Positions 7,997 to 17,671 of a DNA stretch of 64,000 nucleotides are shown here, piece after piece; the first letter of the stretch is position 1, and every line of letters starts with the position of its first letter. Under the pieces are notes generated by a model, which worked only from the letters and a program-made list of their open reading frames with translations, was not told the DNA's origin and searched no databases. Made by a program: the position numbers and the translations under genes. Location of the stretch: contig CAVRZO010000003.1 of assembly GCA_963725615.1 (NCBI GenBank), forward strand, positions 124,001-188,000, in the 5' to 3' direction. The stretch comes from JAIQFF01 sp963725615 (lineage in GTDB: Bacteria > Acidobacteriota > Terriglobia > Terriglobales > Acidobacteriaceae).

Positions 7997-8838
7997 TTAA
8001 AGCTCCACTTCTTCTCCAGACTTTCCGAGAGAAAGAGCAGTCCGAGCACCAGAGCCAGCATGCAGAACGAAATGGCGGCTCCAAGTGGCCAGTTGTAAGC
8101 CGCCCCGAACAGGCTGACCACGATATTCGAAATCATGATTCCGCTGGGGCCGCCCAGCAGCAGAGGAGCGAGAAAATCTCCCAAGCTCAGGACGAACGCA
8201 AACGTCGCACCGGCCAGAACCCCGGGAATCGAAAGCGGAAAGATCACGCGCCAAAAGGTCTGAAAGGGCGACGCACCCAAATCGTGCGATGCCTCCACCA
8301 GGTTCTGCGGAATGTGTTCGAGCGCTGCGTAGATCGGCAGGAACGTGAATGGCGTGTAGATGTGCGTGAGCGTCAGCACTACCGCGAACGGGCTGTACAA
8401 CAGAAAATCGAGCGGGTGTTTAGTCAGGTGCACATACTGCAGAAGTGTGTTGAGAACACCATCGCTGCCCAGAATGGTTTTCCAGGCATAGGCGCGTACT
8501 AGGTAGCTTACCCACAGCGGGATAATCACTAATTGGTACAGGAGTTCTTTTCTCTTCGCGTAAAACGAGAGGAAGTAGGCCAGGGGATAGCCGAGGCATA
8601 GCGAGAAGATCATCACCCGCGCCGCGATCCACATCGAGCGAAAGAGGGTTTGCCAGTAGACATTTACCTGGACGAGTTGGCGGTAGTTGTCCAGCGTCCA
8701 GGAGTGGACAATTTCTTGCGATGATGAGACCGACCAGAAGCTGTAACAGAAGAGGATGCCGTAGGGAACGAGCAGGAATACGGTCACCCACAGCAGCGGC
8801 GGCGCGGTGATGGCGGCTCGGTAGGCGCGAGAGAACAT
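7993..8838 (-). CDS. potB: Spermidine/putrescine ABC transporter permease PotB
   Basis: Partner permease of PotC, about 281 residues and six membrane spans, with the EAA loop EASHDLGASPFQTFWRVIFP. The ATG at 8838 (MFSRAYRAAITAPPLL) is preferred to one at 8880. The extra 14 residues from 8880 would be encoded by a hairpin repeat that fills the gap after potA, and the family begins near the shorter start. It overlaps potC by four bases. Confidence 0.88.
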   Translation of the reverse strand: MFSRAYRAAITAPPLLWVTVFLLVPYGILFCYSFWSVSSSQEIVHSWTLDNYRQLVQVNVYWQTLFRSMWIAARVMIFSLCLGYPLAYFLSFYAKRKELLYQLVIIPLWVSYLVRAYAWKTILGSDGVLNTLLQYVHLTKHPLDFLLYSPFAVVLTLTHIYTPFTFLPIYAALEHIPQNLVEASHDLGASPFQTFWRVIFPLSIPGVLAGATFAFVLSLGDFLAPLLLGGPSGIMISNIVVSLFGAAYNWPLGAAISFCMLALVLGLLFLSESLEKKWSFK

Positions 8839-8856
8839 AAAGTCCAGGTCAAAGGC

Positions 8857-8876
8857 GACGGACAAGAGTGTCCGTC
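8857..8876. repeat. Short hairpin between potA and potB (family A-like)
   Basis: Perfect 8-bp stem GACGGACA/TGTCCGTC with a 4-base loop. It sits in the 51-base gap between the potA stop and the potB start and could tune the potA:potBC ratio at RNA level (inference). It resembles the first hairpin of family A. Confidence 0.6.
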
Positions 8877-8889
8877 CCACACAACATGC

Positions 8890-9990
8890 TCATGCTATTT
8901 CCTGCTGCCGGATTTCGGATGCTCGGACTGGCACTGCGTCTGCCGGCGAGAATTCTAGTTCGACATCTCCGGTCCAATTCTCCTGGCTGGCGGTGCGAAT
9001 GGAGAGCACTAGGCCGTCAGTGCACTGCACTTCCAACAGTTCGGTGGCCCCGTGAAAAGCTTGCCGCAGAATCTTGCCGCGAAATCGGACCTTCGAGCCA
9101 GTACCGGCGCTTGCCAACCTGATATTTTCGGGACGCAGTGAAAACAGGCCCGCGCCGTCCCGCAAACCGGTTCGCCAGGTGAGATCGCAGCAGCGTGCTA
9201 CTCCATCCTTTACTTCTCCGCTGAGCAGATTGGTGTGGCCGATGAACTGCGCGGTATAGGCGGTGGCTGGCCGGTTGTAAATCTCCCTTGGAGATGCAAC
9301 CTGTTCCAATTCTCCCATGCGCAGTAGCGCGATGCGGTCGGACATGACCATGGCTTCTTCCTGATCGTGAGTAACAAACACGAAGGAGATTCCGACTTCG
9401 CGTTGCAGGGATTTCAGTTCGACCTGCATCTGGCGGCGGAGGTTGGCGTCGAGGGCGGAGAGAGGTTCGTCGAGCAGCAACAGCCGGGGACGGTTAACCA
9501 AAGCGCGCGCCAGGGCGATGCGCTGCTGCTGTCCGCCGCTGATCTTCGACGGCTTCGACGCAGCATACGCAGTCATCTTGACCATATCGAGCGCCTGCTC
9601 GACCCGGGTCGCGACTTCCTGCTTCGGCAGGCGGGCAATCTTTAATCCGTACCCTACATTTTCCGCGACCGTCAGGTGAGGGAAGAGAGCGTAGTGCTGA
9701 AATACGGTATTGACGCGACGCCGGTATGGCGGCAGGTTGTCGAGTCGCTCGCCGCCCATAAGAATCTCGCCAGAAGTGGCACTTTCGAAACCGGCGATGA
9801 TGCGTAGTAGCGTCGTCTTGCCCGAACCGCTTTCGCCCAGGATGGTGAGGAATTCTCCCTCCGCCACTTGCAACGAGATGTCGCGCAGCACCGTGGTCTC
9901 CCCGAACGACTTCGCCAGGTTACGGACCTCGAGCAACGGAGACTCCGAAGCAGATGTTGCAGAGGTCGTGGGTTCGCTGATAGTGGCCAA
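8890..9990 (-). CDS. potA: Spermidine/putrescine ABC transporter ATP-binding protein PotA
   Basis: ATPase of the polyamine importer, 366 residues. Seen: Walker A GESGSGKTT near residue 56, Q-loop NTVFQHYALFPH, signature SGGQQQRIALARAL, Walker B LLLLDEPLSALD and switch histidine VTHDQEEA, followed by a C-terminal TOBE-type regulatory domain (about residues 280-360). All catalytic residues are present. It lies 133 bases downstream of potD, with a repeat element in between. Confidence 0.94.
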   Translation of the reverse strand: MATISEPTTSATSASESPLLEVRNLAKSFGETTVLRDISLQVAEGEFLTILGESGSGKTTLLRIIAGFESATSGEILMGGERLDNLPPYRRRVNTVFQHYALFPHLTVAENVGYGLKIARLPKQEVATRVEQALDMVKMTAYAASKPSKISGGQQQRIALARALVNRPRLLLLDEPLSALDANLRRQMQVELKSLQREVGISFVFVTHDQEEAMVMSDRIALLRMGELEQVASPREIYNRPATAYTAQFIGHTNLLSGEVKDGVARCCDLTWRTGLRDGAGLFSLRPENIRLASAGTGSKVRFRGKILRQAFHGATELLEVQCTDGLVLSIRTASQENWTGDVELEFSPADAVPVRASEIRQQEIA

Positions 9991-10013
9991 TATTGTTCTC
10001 AGAGTCCGACGTC

Positions 10014-10120
10014 GGGTGCCCCACCCTCGTCTCTCCTCTTTCTCTGGAGAGACAGGGTGGGGGTTGTTAACCTCCCGCCCTGTCGTTCCAAAGTGCGGAA
10101 CGACGAGGACGGGGCACCCA
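10014..10120. repeat. Family D repeat pair (second copy)
   Basis: Begins GGGTGCCCCACCCTCGTCTC and ends GAGGACGGGGCACCC, giving a large inverted repeat. Inside are a GTCTCTCC/GGAGAGAC-type hairpin and a GTCGTTCC/GGAACGAC hairpin. It fills the gap between potD and potA, where it could act as an attenuator or processing site that raises potD over potA (inference). Confidence 0.75.
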
Positions 10121-10123
10121 TCG

Positions 10124-11188
10124 TTACTGTGCTGCTTTTACTTCGTTCCAGATTTCGTTGTACTTGGCGCGGCGCGGCACATTCTGCCAGAAGTACAGAC
10201 GAGCCTGATAGTTGTCCACATCATCGAGATGCAGTCCTTTGATCTCGTCCGGTGTCATGAATTGCGCCGCCTGCGGATTCGCCGGAGTGTATCCGGTGAT
10301 ATCGGTGACCTTCTTCTGGGTTTGTGCCTCGACCATGTACTGCAGGAACTTGTAGGCCAGTTCTTTATTTTCGCTGCCGGCGGTGATCATCAGGTGATCA
10401 ATCCAGCCCGTGGTGTTTTCTTTGGGGATAGTCTCGCCGACGGGAAAATTGATCTTGCGGAGTTGGTTGGTCATCAGCGGCCAGCCCATGGCTGCGACCA
10501 CCTCGTGATTCTGGAAGAGGTTGGTCAGTTCGCCGCCGGTCGACCACATTTTCCGGATGTTGGGCTTCAGTTCCAGCAGCTTCTTCTTAACGGCGTCGAG
10601 TTGTTCGTCGGTGAGGTTGTAAAGCTGGGACGGATCGGGTTTGTCGAAGCCCAGAACTTGTGCTGCCAGGTAGACGGTCGAAAGATCATCCCACACTGAA
10701 ATTTTGCCGCGATACTTCGGGTCCCAGAATACGGTCCAGCTCTCCGGAGGTTTCGGGAAAACCGTGGTGTCATAGAGAAGCGGATCTGGTCCCCACATGA
10801 AGGGCACGCCGTACACCTTTTCTCTTATACGCACCAGCGGCAGCGAGGTAAGCTGCGGCGAGAGCCGGCCATAACTGGGAATCTGCGAGAGATCGAGCGG
10901 CAGAGCCAGGCCAGCTGCCGCGATCGAAGTCGCAACGTCGCTTGAAGGCGAGATCACATCATAATTTCCGGCGCTACCACCGCGCAGTTTGGCAACCAGT
11001 TCATCGCTCGATCCCATGTAGGAGGCGGAGATTTTGCAGTGATACTTCTCTTCGAAGTCCTTTACGAATGAGGGATCGGCATAGCCTTCCCACACCAGCA
11101 GATTCAGGGTGGGAGTCTTCTTGCCGCAGGCGCCAAGCAGGATGACGGATACAAACAGTGCAAGTGAAAACGCGAGACGTCGAATCAT
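10124..11188 (-). CDS. potD: Spermidine/putrescine-binding lipoprotein PotD
   Basis: Substrate-binding component of the polyamine importer, 354 residues. It is a lipoprotein: the signal MIRRLAFSLALFVSVILLGA is followed by Cys at the lipobox LGAC. The mature protein starts TLNLLVWEGYADPSFVKDFE, characteristic of PotD/PotF-type binding proteins (SBP family 1). GGAGATG precedes the ATG at good distance. It lies 84 bases after the regulator gene, so regulator and transporter are probably one operon. Whether it prefers spermidine or putrescine cannot be told from the sequence. Confidence 0.92.
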   Translation of the reverse strand: MIRRLAFSLALFVSVILLGACGKKTPTLNLLVWEGYADPSFVKDFEEKYHCKISASYMGSSDELVAKLRGGSAGNYDVISPSSDVATSIAAAGLALPLDLSQIPSYGRLSPQLTSLPLVRIREKVYGVPFMWGPDPLLYDTTVFPKPPESWTVFWDPKYRGKISVWDDLSTVYLAAQVLGFDKPDPSQLYNLTDEQLDAVKKKLLELKPNIRKMWSTGGELTNLFQNHEVVAAMGWPLMTNQLRKINFPVGETIPKENTTGWIDHLMITAGSENKELAYKFLQYMVEAQTQKKVTDITGYTPANPQAAQFMTPDEIKGLHLDDVDNYQARLYFWQNVPRRAKYNEIWNEVKAAQ

Positions 11189-11272
11189 GGTTTCATCTCC
11201 GCGCGGCGACCGCTTTCAGCTGCTCGACCAAGCTTCTTTCTTTGATTACGGTTCTGCACTCGCCGCATCCCG

Positions 11273-12091
11273 CTAGAACGTAGGCGGCGTGTTCACCCAT
11301 AACACCCAGGTCTCGCTGCGGCCCAGGTTCTTCCAGCTATGCGGCGTGGCACTCTCGAAGTAGAAACTGTCACCCGGCTGGAGATGGTACTCCTCTCCCT
11401 CCAGCGAAATCTGCAATTCTCCCTGCAGGATGTACAGAAACTCCTCGCCTTCATGGTGGTAAGACTCGCCGCTGCCGCTCTGGGGAGCGATGCGGAACAG
11501 GTGCGGCTCCATGACGGTGTTGCCCCAGGCAAGCAGTTCCATGCGCACTCCCGGACCGGCTTCGAGTACTTTGCGCTTGTCCGGAGACACCAGTCGCACA
11601 CTCGATTCCGCGGGATCGAAAAATTCCAGGATGTTGGTTTTGTAGAACCGCGCCAGCTTGCGCAGTGTCGAAACCGAAGCGCTCATGTGCGAGCGTTCCA
11701 GCGCGCTCAAAAATCCGAGGGAGATGCCCACCGCCTTGGCTACGTGTGCCAGGGAAAGCCCGCGACGGATTCGCAGTTGGCGCAGGCGTACACCGATCGC
11801 GTTGGAGGCGCCGTTCGAGGAAGGCCGAACCCGACCCTCGCGCTTAAGCATTTGCACGATAGCGGCAGCATTCAGGCCGCGAACCTTGCGCAGAAAGCGG
11901 GCCCGCTTGAGCAGCTTTACGTCTTCCGGCGCGTAGAGGCGGTACTTGCTGGCGGTGCGGTGCGGACGGGTGAGGCCCAGGCTCTCCCAGGAGCGAATGA
12001 CCGACGGGGAGACGCCGACCAGGCGCGCCACATCGCCGATTTTCAAGTAGGGTTTTCGCTCAGCCGGCTTCATCCCGAACCCTGCTTCCAC
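11273..12091 (-). CDS. Three-domain transcription regulator: MerR HTH + XRE HTH + cupin
   Basis: 272 residues with two DNA-binding domains. Residues ~16-68 form a MerR-type winged helix (LKIGDVARLVGVSPSVIRSW). Residues ~103-162 form an XRE/Cro-type HTH (LRQLRIRRGLSLAHVAKAVG). Residues ~183-255 form a cupin with HHEGEEFLYILQGEL and PGDSFYFESATPHSW. XRE+cupin is the PuuR type, which senses putrescine in known systems; the extra MerR domain is unusual. Its place at the head of the pot operon supports polyamine control (inference). Its own -10 box lies inside a perfect dyad at 12152-12176, pointing to autoregulation. Confidence 0.88.
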   Translation of the reverse strand: MEAGFGMKPAERKPYLKIGDVARLVGVSPSVIRSWESLGLTRPHRTASKYRLYAPEDVKLLKRARFLRKVRGLNAAAIVQMLKREGRVRPSSNGASNAIGVRLRQLRIRRGLSLAHVAKAVGISLGFLSALERSHMSASVSTLRKLARFYKTNILEFFDPAESSVRLVSPDKRKVLEAGPGVRMELLAWGNTVMEPHLFRIAPQSGSGESYHHEGEEFLYILQGELQISLEGEEYHLQPGDSFYFESATPHSWKNLGRSETWVLWVNTPPTF

Positions 12092-12151
12092 GTGTTTTGC
12101 CGATCTGGAGTAACGCTATTTTTTGCTTGACAGTTTGCGGAGGGTGCCTCT

Positions 12152-12190
12152 AACCTTGCGCGATTATAGCAAGGTTTGCTGTGCACGCAA
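12152..12190 (-). promoter_or_regulatory. Promoter and dyad operator of the MerR-XRE-cupin regulator
   Basis: On the minus strand a perfect -10 TATAAT (12168-12163) lies 16 bases from a weak -35 TTGCGT (12190-12185). The -10 box occupies the 9-base spacer of a perfect 8-bp dyad, AACCTTGC...GCAAGGTT (12152-12159 and 12169-12176), so a protein on the dyad would block polymerase. The likely start site is ~65 bases upstream of the regulator ATG. No second copy of the dyad was noticed near potD or the catabolic genes. Confidence 0.65.
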
Positions 12191-12240
12191 GCTTTGCGTT
12201 TCGAAAATTGAAACTTCCACCCGCAGCTCGGAGATCTCCC

Positions 12241-15200
12241 ATGACTTCATCGACAGCGCGCTGGACAGCCCGTTGGCTCGTCGTCCTGTTTTGTCTTGTG
12301 AATTGGTTCAACTTTCCTCCTGGCCCAAAGCACCGGCGGCCGAATTCTGGGCCGCGTTGCTGACCCGACTGGCGCGGTTCTTGGCCAATGTGAAAGTGAC
12401 GCTGGTCAACGAGGCCACCGGTGCGCCACGCGAAACCGTGACCAACGACAGCGGCGACTACGGGTTCGTGGAGGTGCCACCGGGCAGTCTACCGGGTGGA
12501 GTTTGAACTGACGGGCTTCAAGAAGAACGTGCAGAAGAACGTGACGGTCGAGGTCAATCAGGTGGTCACGCTGAATACGATTCTGACACTGGGGCGCAGG
12601 CCAGGGAAGTGGTGGAAGTGACGTCGGAAGCGCCGCTGGTGGACACCACGCAGCACGCAGTTGGGCGCAGTGGTGAACACAGCGCGCCGTATGCCAGCTT
12701 GCCGCTGAATGCACGCGACACCTACCAGTTGCTGCAGTTGCAGCCCGGCGTGCAGTCGCAAGTACGGTTCTGACCTGTTCTACGGCAGCGACAAGGCCGG
12801 CGTGGTTTCGGTGAATGGCGGCCGGGGCCGTTCCAACAATTTCAGCGTCAATGGCGGCGACGCCAACGATCAGTTCGCGAATCTTGCCCGCGGTGCAGCC
12901 CACTCCGGACAGCATCGAGGAATTCCGCGTCCTGACCAATACGTTCGACGCCGAGTACGGACGCAACTCCGGCGCCGTGGTCAACGTGGTCACCAAGTCC
13001 GGAACCAACAACTGTTCACGGCAACGTCTATGAGTTCTTCCGCAACAAGGTGCTGAATTCGAAAGAGCTACTTCGACACCGAGAAAGCCGTGACTTCAAG
13101 CAGAACCAGTTCGGCGGAACGTTTGGCGGGCCCATCAAGAAGGATCGGACATTCTTCTTCGCATCCTATGAAGGCCGCCGCATCCGGCAGGGCATTTCTT
13201 CCGACTCGATGCCGTGCCCACCGACGCAGAACGCGTCGGAGATTTCTCGGACGGCAGAGTACCTTCAGCGGCGTGCTGACTGACCAAACCGTCGCCGGAA
13301 CGTTGAACGCTCGAAACGTGAGGAGCCCGGGTGCAGCGACGGCGATTGCCGCTGCAGGCGGTGGCGCGCCTCGCGCCGGGAGCAAACTATTCAGACATTT
13401 TTCCGAACAACCAGATCCCCGCTCGCGTGCATGGATCCCACCGCGGTGGACTTCATGAACCAGTTTGTGCCTGCTGCCAATCGGCCCGACGGCACCTTTC
13501 AGACTGTCTGCCGGAGTTCACAAGGACCGCACCGACCAGTTCACGGTCAAGTTTGATCATCGCATCAGCGACGCACAAAACTTCATCTGCCTATTACTAC
13601 TTCAACGACAGCACATCTGTTCGATCCCTATTGCGCGATTCCAGGCCGGCGGCGCCACCACTCTGGGTTTTGGCGCCAATCACCAAAGAGCGCTACCAGC
13701 AGTGGAACCTCACCCACAACTGGACGCTCAGCAATAACCTGGTGAATGAAGCGCACTTCACTTACTTCCGCGAGGCCCAGGGGAATTTTCTGCATCCGCA
13801 GCGCACGACCCTGGTCCAGGACTCCTGCGCCACAGTTCCGGCCGGATGAGTGTTTCAACGATCCGGCAACAACCCGCAACGCAACTCGGCATTCACCCCG
13901 AATCTGGGCGCCGACCGCGAAGGCGTGCCGTTCGTCGATGTGTCCGGCGGTTTCCTATCGGCAACAACTTCGAAGGCGAAATTCCGCAGGTCGGCAACAC
14001 CTTCCAGTGGTCGGACAATTTGAGCAAGGTAAGGGCAGTCCACACCATGAAGTTCGGTACCGACATACGCCGCCAGCGCTTCGACCAGACCCTCTATTTC
14101 AACGTGAACGGCCACTACAGCTATTCGGCGGCGGACCCAACGACGTCGGCTACGCGGATGACCTGTTTCCCAACTACCTGCTGGGCACTGCCGGATACCT
14201 ACATCCAGGGCTCTGCACAGACGGAGAATGTGCGCAGCACTATCTTCGCTCTGTTCGCACAGGACAGCTGGAAGCTCACGTCCGAACGTGACCCTCAACT
14301 ACGGGCTGCGCTGGGAACTGTTCACTCCTCTGACGGATATCAGCCATCACGTTCAGACCTTCCGTCCCGGACAGGAGACCACGATCTATCCCTGCCAGTT
14401 CGGAAATCTGATCCGACGAGATCCAGATCTAATCCGTTGATTGCGGAATTCGGCAACACGGACTGCAGCCCATCGGACCGGGAGTCTGTTCCCACCGGCT
14501 TGGTCGTACCCGGCGACAAAGGCGTGCCTGCCGGCCTTACCACCACCTACTACAAGACCTTTGCTCCTCGCATCGGTCTTGCCTGGAGTCCCGGGAGCTT
14601 CCGGCAAGACCAGCATTCGCGCGGGTTGGGGCATGTTCTACAACCCGATCGAGCAGTTGGTGCTGGAGCAGTTCAGCGCTGAGCCTCCCTTCGGCGGCAG
14701 CAACATCTCAATGCACCGCTCTTCAATACGCCATTCGTGCAGCAGGATGGAACCCAAGAGCCCAACCCCTTCAACGGGATTCTGAATCCTCCACGGGGAC
14801 AGGCTGTGGACTGGTCAGTGTTACCGCCCAATTCTTCTCTACGGTCAATTTCAGCCGCACCTGCGCACCCAGTACTCGACCCAGTACAACCTCAACGTCC
14901 AGCGGGAAATGACGCAAGGACCTGGTTCTGCAGGTGGGTTACGTGGGATCGCAGGGCCATCGCTTGCTGGCCACTCACGACATCAACTTCGAGCAACGCC
15001 GCAGACCTGCCTTGATCTGCACAGCATCGGTCTTTAGGCGACGGAAACGGCGACCAGTTCTGCGGACACGCGTTCACCATTCTCGCGAGAACCACATTGC
15101 ACGTTCCCGCGAACTCCATTCTGCCGGAATGAGCTAATGCGGTTGACCCACGGTCAGTCCTCGAGCGTCACGCTGGCCCCAACGATCCGGAAATCACGCT

Positions 15201-16094
15201 GGTCGGTCTGCGTCCATACTCTTCTCCCAGCTGCGAACCCTCGACCGGCAACGGCTGTCCGCACGATGGGACGTTGCGGTCTTCACCAGCATCTTTGCCC
15301 AGGACACGATTGCCAATTCCAACTACAACTCGTTCCAGGCCATCGCTGGAGAAGCGCTTCAGCGGAGGACTGCAGTTCCAGGCTTGCGTACACCTTCAGC
15401 AAGTCGTTCGATCAGGCTTCCAGCTTCGAAGGCGATCCTGAATCCGCTCGATCCGCACAGCACGTATTCACTCTCTCAGTTCGATTCCCGCCATCGCGTG
15501 GTCTTCAGTTACGTGTGGGACTTGCCGATACCCAAGTACCGGGCGCGAAAGGAAAGATCCTGAATGGCTGGCAGATGTTCGGGATCTGACTCTTCTCAGA
15601 CTGGCTTCCCGATTCGCATCAGCCACTTCCGCGGACAATGAACTGATGAACAGCTTCGATCTTCGAATATGCCGGGCGAACCTGCTCCAGCTGGCGCCCT
15701 TCCACACGCCAGATCCGCGCACGAACGGTGGCTACTAGTTTCGATCCCAACAGCTTTACCGAGAACGCATCCGACGATACTCGGTTCCACTCTGCACGGA
15801 CCAACCGCGGTGTTTGGTTGCTTCGCCCCGAGCCTGTTTGGCAAGATCCCGGAACACCAAGCGCACCCTCTGCTGCGGCCCTGGCGATCAAAACTTCGAT
15901 TTCACGCTTCCTAAGAGGACTGACATTACGAGAGAACCAAGTACTTCGAATTTCGCGCCGACTTCTTCAATCTCTTCAACCACACGCAGTTTACGAACCC
16001 GGACGGAAACACCAGCGACGGTGCAGATTTCGGTCGGGTGACGCGAGCCCGCGATCCGCGCCAGGTTCAGCTGGCGTTGAAGTTCTACTTCTAG
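12241..16094 (+). pseudogene. Oar-like TonB-dependent receptor, broken by many single-base indels
   Basis: Outer-membrane receptor of the carboxypeptidase-regulatory-like plus TonB type that is abundant in Acidobacteriota. Reading across frames gives a signal peptide, a CarboxypepD_reg domain (ANVKVTLVNEATGAPRETV), a plug region (NFSVNGGDAND, DAEYGRNSGAVVNVVTKSG), a large barrel (FKQNQFGGTFGGPIKKDRT) and the C-terminus ALKFYF-stop at 16094. The frame changes every ~30-150 bases through single-base gains or losses, e.g. an extra G in CTTGGCCAAT and an extra A in CAAGTACGG. Within each segment the protein is well preserved and internal stops arise only after shifts. This pattern fits uncorrected sequencing error at least as well as true decay. 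The genes on both sides are intact. Confidence 0.85.
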
Positions 16095-16126
16095 CCGGAA
16101 AGCGGTAGAGTATAGACAGCTTTTAA

Positions 16127-16150
16127 CCCGGGCGGCTGCGGTCGCCCGGG
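16127..16150. terminator. Hairpin after the TonB receptor gene (terminator-like, no T-run)
   Basis: Perfect 8-bp stem CCCGGGCG/CGCCCGGG with an 8-base loop, 33 bases after the receptor stop. It is followed by CATTCTAATGG rather than a run of T, so factor-independent termination is uncertain. Confidence 0.4.
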
Positions 16151-16199
16151 CATTCTAATGGCCGCAATCAGAGCGGCTTGAGCCATTCCTGGAGACCCG

Positions 16200-17579
16200 A
16201 TGTACCCCGCACTGCAGAAAGAGCTCGAAACCTTCGAGCGCCGCACGCCGAAATCCGCCGCCGCTCACAAAAAGAACCTCAAACGCATTCCGTTGGGCGT
16301 GGCCAGCAACTACCGCGCTTATGATCCCTATCCGATTTTTGTGAAAGAGGGATCGGGCAGCAAGTTCCGCGACCTTGACGGCAACGAATACATTGACCAC
16401 AACCTCTGCTTCGGCGCACTCATGGCCGGACATTGCCATCCCGCGGTCATGAAGGCCGTGGAAAAGCGTCTCAGCACCGGGACCATGTTCGGCATGCCTC
16501 ACGATATGGAGTGGGAACTGGCTGAAGAAATCTGTAGCCGCTTTCCGGTCGAGATGGTGCGCTTCGGCAACAGCGGTACCGAAGCCACCATGCACTCCAT
16601 CCGCCTGGCCCGTGCCGCTACGGGGCGCGACAAGATCGTAAAGTTTGAAGGCGCCTACCATGGCCTGCACGACTCCGCGCTGGTTAGCGTGAAGCCGCAC
16701 GCGCCTGACTACGGCGACATCAACGCTCCCACATCGGTTCCCGGTGGACTCGGAGTGCCGAAGTCTGCCGTGGCCAACGTTCTGATTGCGACTTTCAACG
16801 ATCTGGCCAGCGTTGAGCTTCGCTTCAAGCAGAATCCCGGCGAGATCGCGGCGATCATTCTCGAACCGATTCTGATGAACGTAGGACTGTGTATCCCGCA
16901 GGCTGGCTTTCTTGAGGGGCTGCGCGAGATCGCCACCAGGAACGGCGCGCTGCTGATCTTCGACGAAGTGAAGACCGGCGCGAAGCTGGGATGGGGCGGC
17001 GCCTCCGAATATTTCGGCGTCACGCCGGACATGATTTGCCTGGCGAAATCGATCGGCGGCGGCCTGCCGCTGGCGGCGTTTCTCGCGCACAAGTCCGTCA
17101 TGGACCTGATTTCGCAGCACAAGGTTTTTCATGGCGGCACCTACAACACCAATCCGGTTTCGATGGCTGCGGGCCTGGCTACGTTCCGCGAAGTCCTCAC
17201 CCGCGAGAACTACGTGCACGTGGACAAGCTCAGCAAGAAACTGACCGAGGGCTACAAGAAGATCGTTTCCAAGTCCGGATTGCAGGCTTACATCGCCAGC
17301 GCCGGGGCCAATGGGGCGTTGATGCTGTATCCCAAAGAGATTCGCAACTACCGCGACTGGGAAGCGATTGATGTCGACCTGTGGCGACATTACTGGTTCG
17401 CCATGGTCAACCGCGGCGTGATGCCGCAACCTTACTGGTGGGATGAGCAGTGGACCATTTCCGTCCAGCACACCGAGGCCGACATCGACAAGCACCTGGC
17501 TGCGTTTGAAGATGTGGCTCCGGCGCTGGCCCAGGCGCAGCAGGAACGCGTAGGAGAAGTAGTAGCGGTGGCGCACTAG
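16200..17579 (+). CDS. Class-III aminotransferase, glutamate-1-semialdehyde aminomutase-like
   Basis: PLP enzyme of 459 residues. Seen: the substrate-side start KRIPLGVASNYRAYDP, the cofactor-loop NSGTEATMHSIRLARAATGR, the Asp motif LLIFDEVKTG, and the PLP lysine in LAKSIGGGLPLAAF. These features are closest to the GSA-aminomutase branch, but the position (no haem genes nearby, first gene of a permease/aldehyde-dehydrogenase/aminotransferase block) argues for amino-group transfer in amine catabolism rather than for hemL. GGAGA lies before the ATG. Substrate unknown; a diamine or omega-amino acid is inferred from context. Confidence 0.85.
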   Translation: MYPALQKELETFERRTPKSAAAHKKNLKRIPLGVASNYRAYDPYPIFVKEGSGSKFRDLDGNEYIDHNLCFGALMAGHCHPAVMKAVEKRLSTGTMFGMPHDMEWELAEEICSRFPVEMVRFGNSGTEATMHSIRLARAATGRDKIVKFEGAYHGLHDSALVSVKPHAPDYGDINAPTSVPGGLGVPKSAVANVLIATFNDLASVELRFKQNPGEIAAIILEPILMNVGLCIPQAGFLEGLREIATRNGALLIFDEVKTGAKLGWGGASEYFGVTPDMICLAKSIGGGLPLAAFLAHKSVMDLISQHKVFHGGTYNTNPVSMAAGLATFREVLTRENYVHVDKLSKKLTEGYKKIVSKSGLQAYIASAGANGALMLYPKEIRNYRDWEAIDVDLWRHYWFAMVNRGVMPQPYWWDEQWTISVQHTEADIDKHLAAFEDVAPALAQAQQERVGEVVAVAH

Positions 17580-17586
17580 TTGTGAT

Positions 17587-17652
17587 GGAGCGACGGGCGT
17601 CCTCGCCCGTCCAGCGTTAGCGATGGGTACGGGCGAGGACGCCCGTACCTCC
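17587..17652. repeat. Family A hairpin element (copy 4)
   Basis: Starts 8 bases after the aminotransferase stop. The arms GACGGGCGTCCTCGCCCGT and ACGGGCGAGGACGCCCGT are complementary around a ~20-base centre, and each arm is also a small hairpin by itself. It separates the gene from the permease start at 17672. Confidence 0.8.
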
Positions 17653-17671
17653 ATTAAATCGAGGAGCCAGA

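Noticed and set aside
12241..16094. Several small separate genes in the broken receptor region
   Set aside because: All short frames are pieces of one TonB receptor when read across frames, or antisense noise.
16200..17579. Naming this gene hemL
   Set aside because: The sequence resembles glutamate-1-semialdehyde aminomutase, but there are no haem genes nearby and it heads an amine-catabolism block.
16155..17654. 499-residue minus-strand open frame opposite the class-III aminotransferase
   Set aside because: No recognisable domain, and the plus strand carries the complete enzyme with its PLP lysine.
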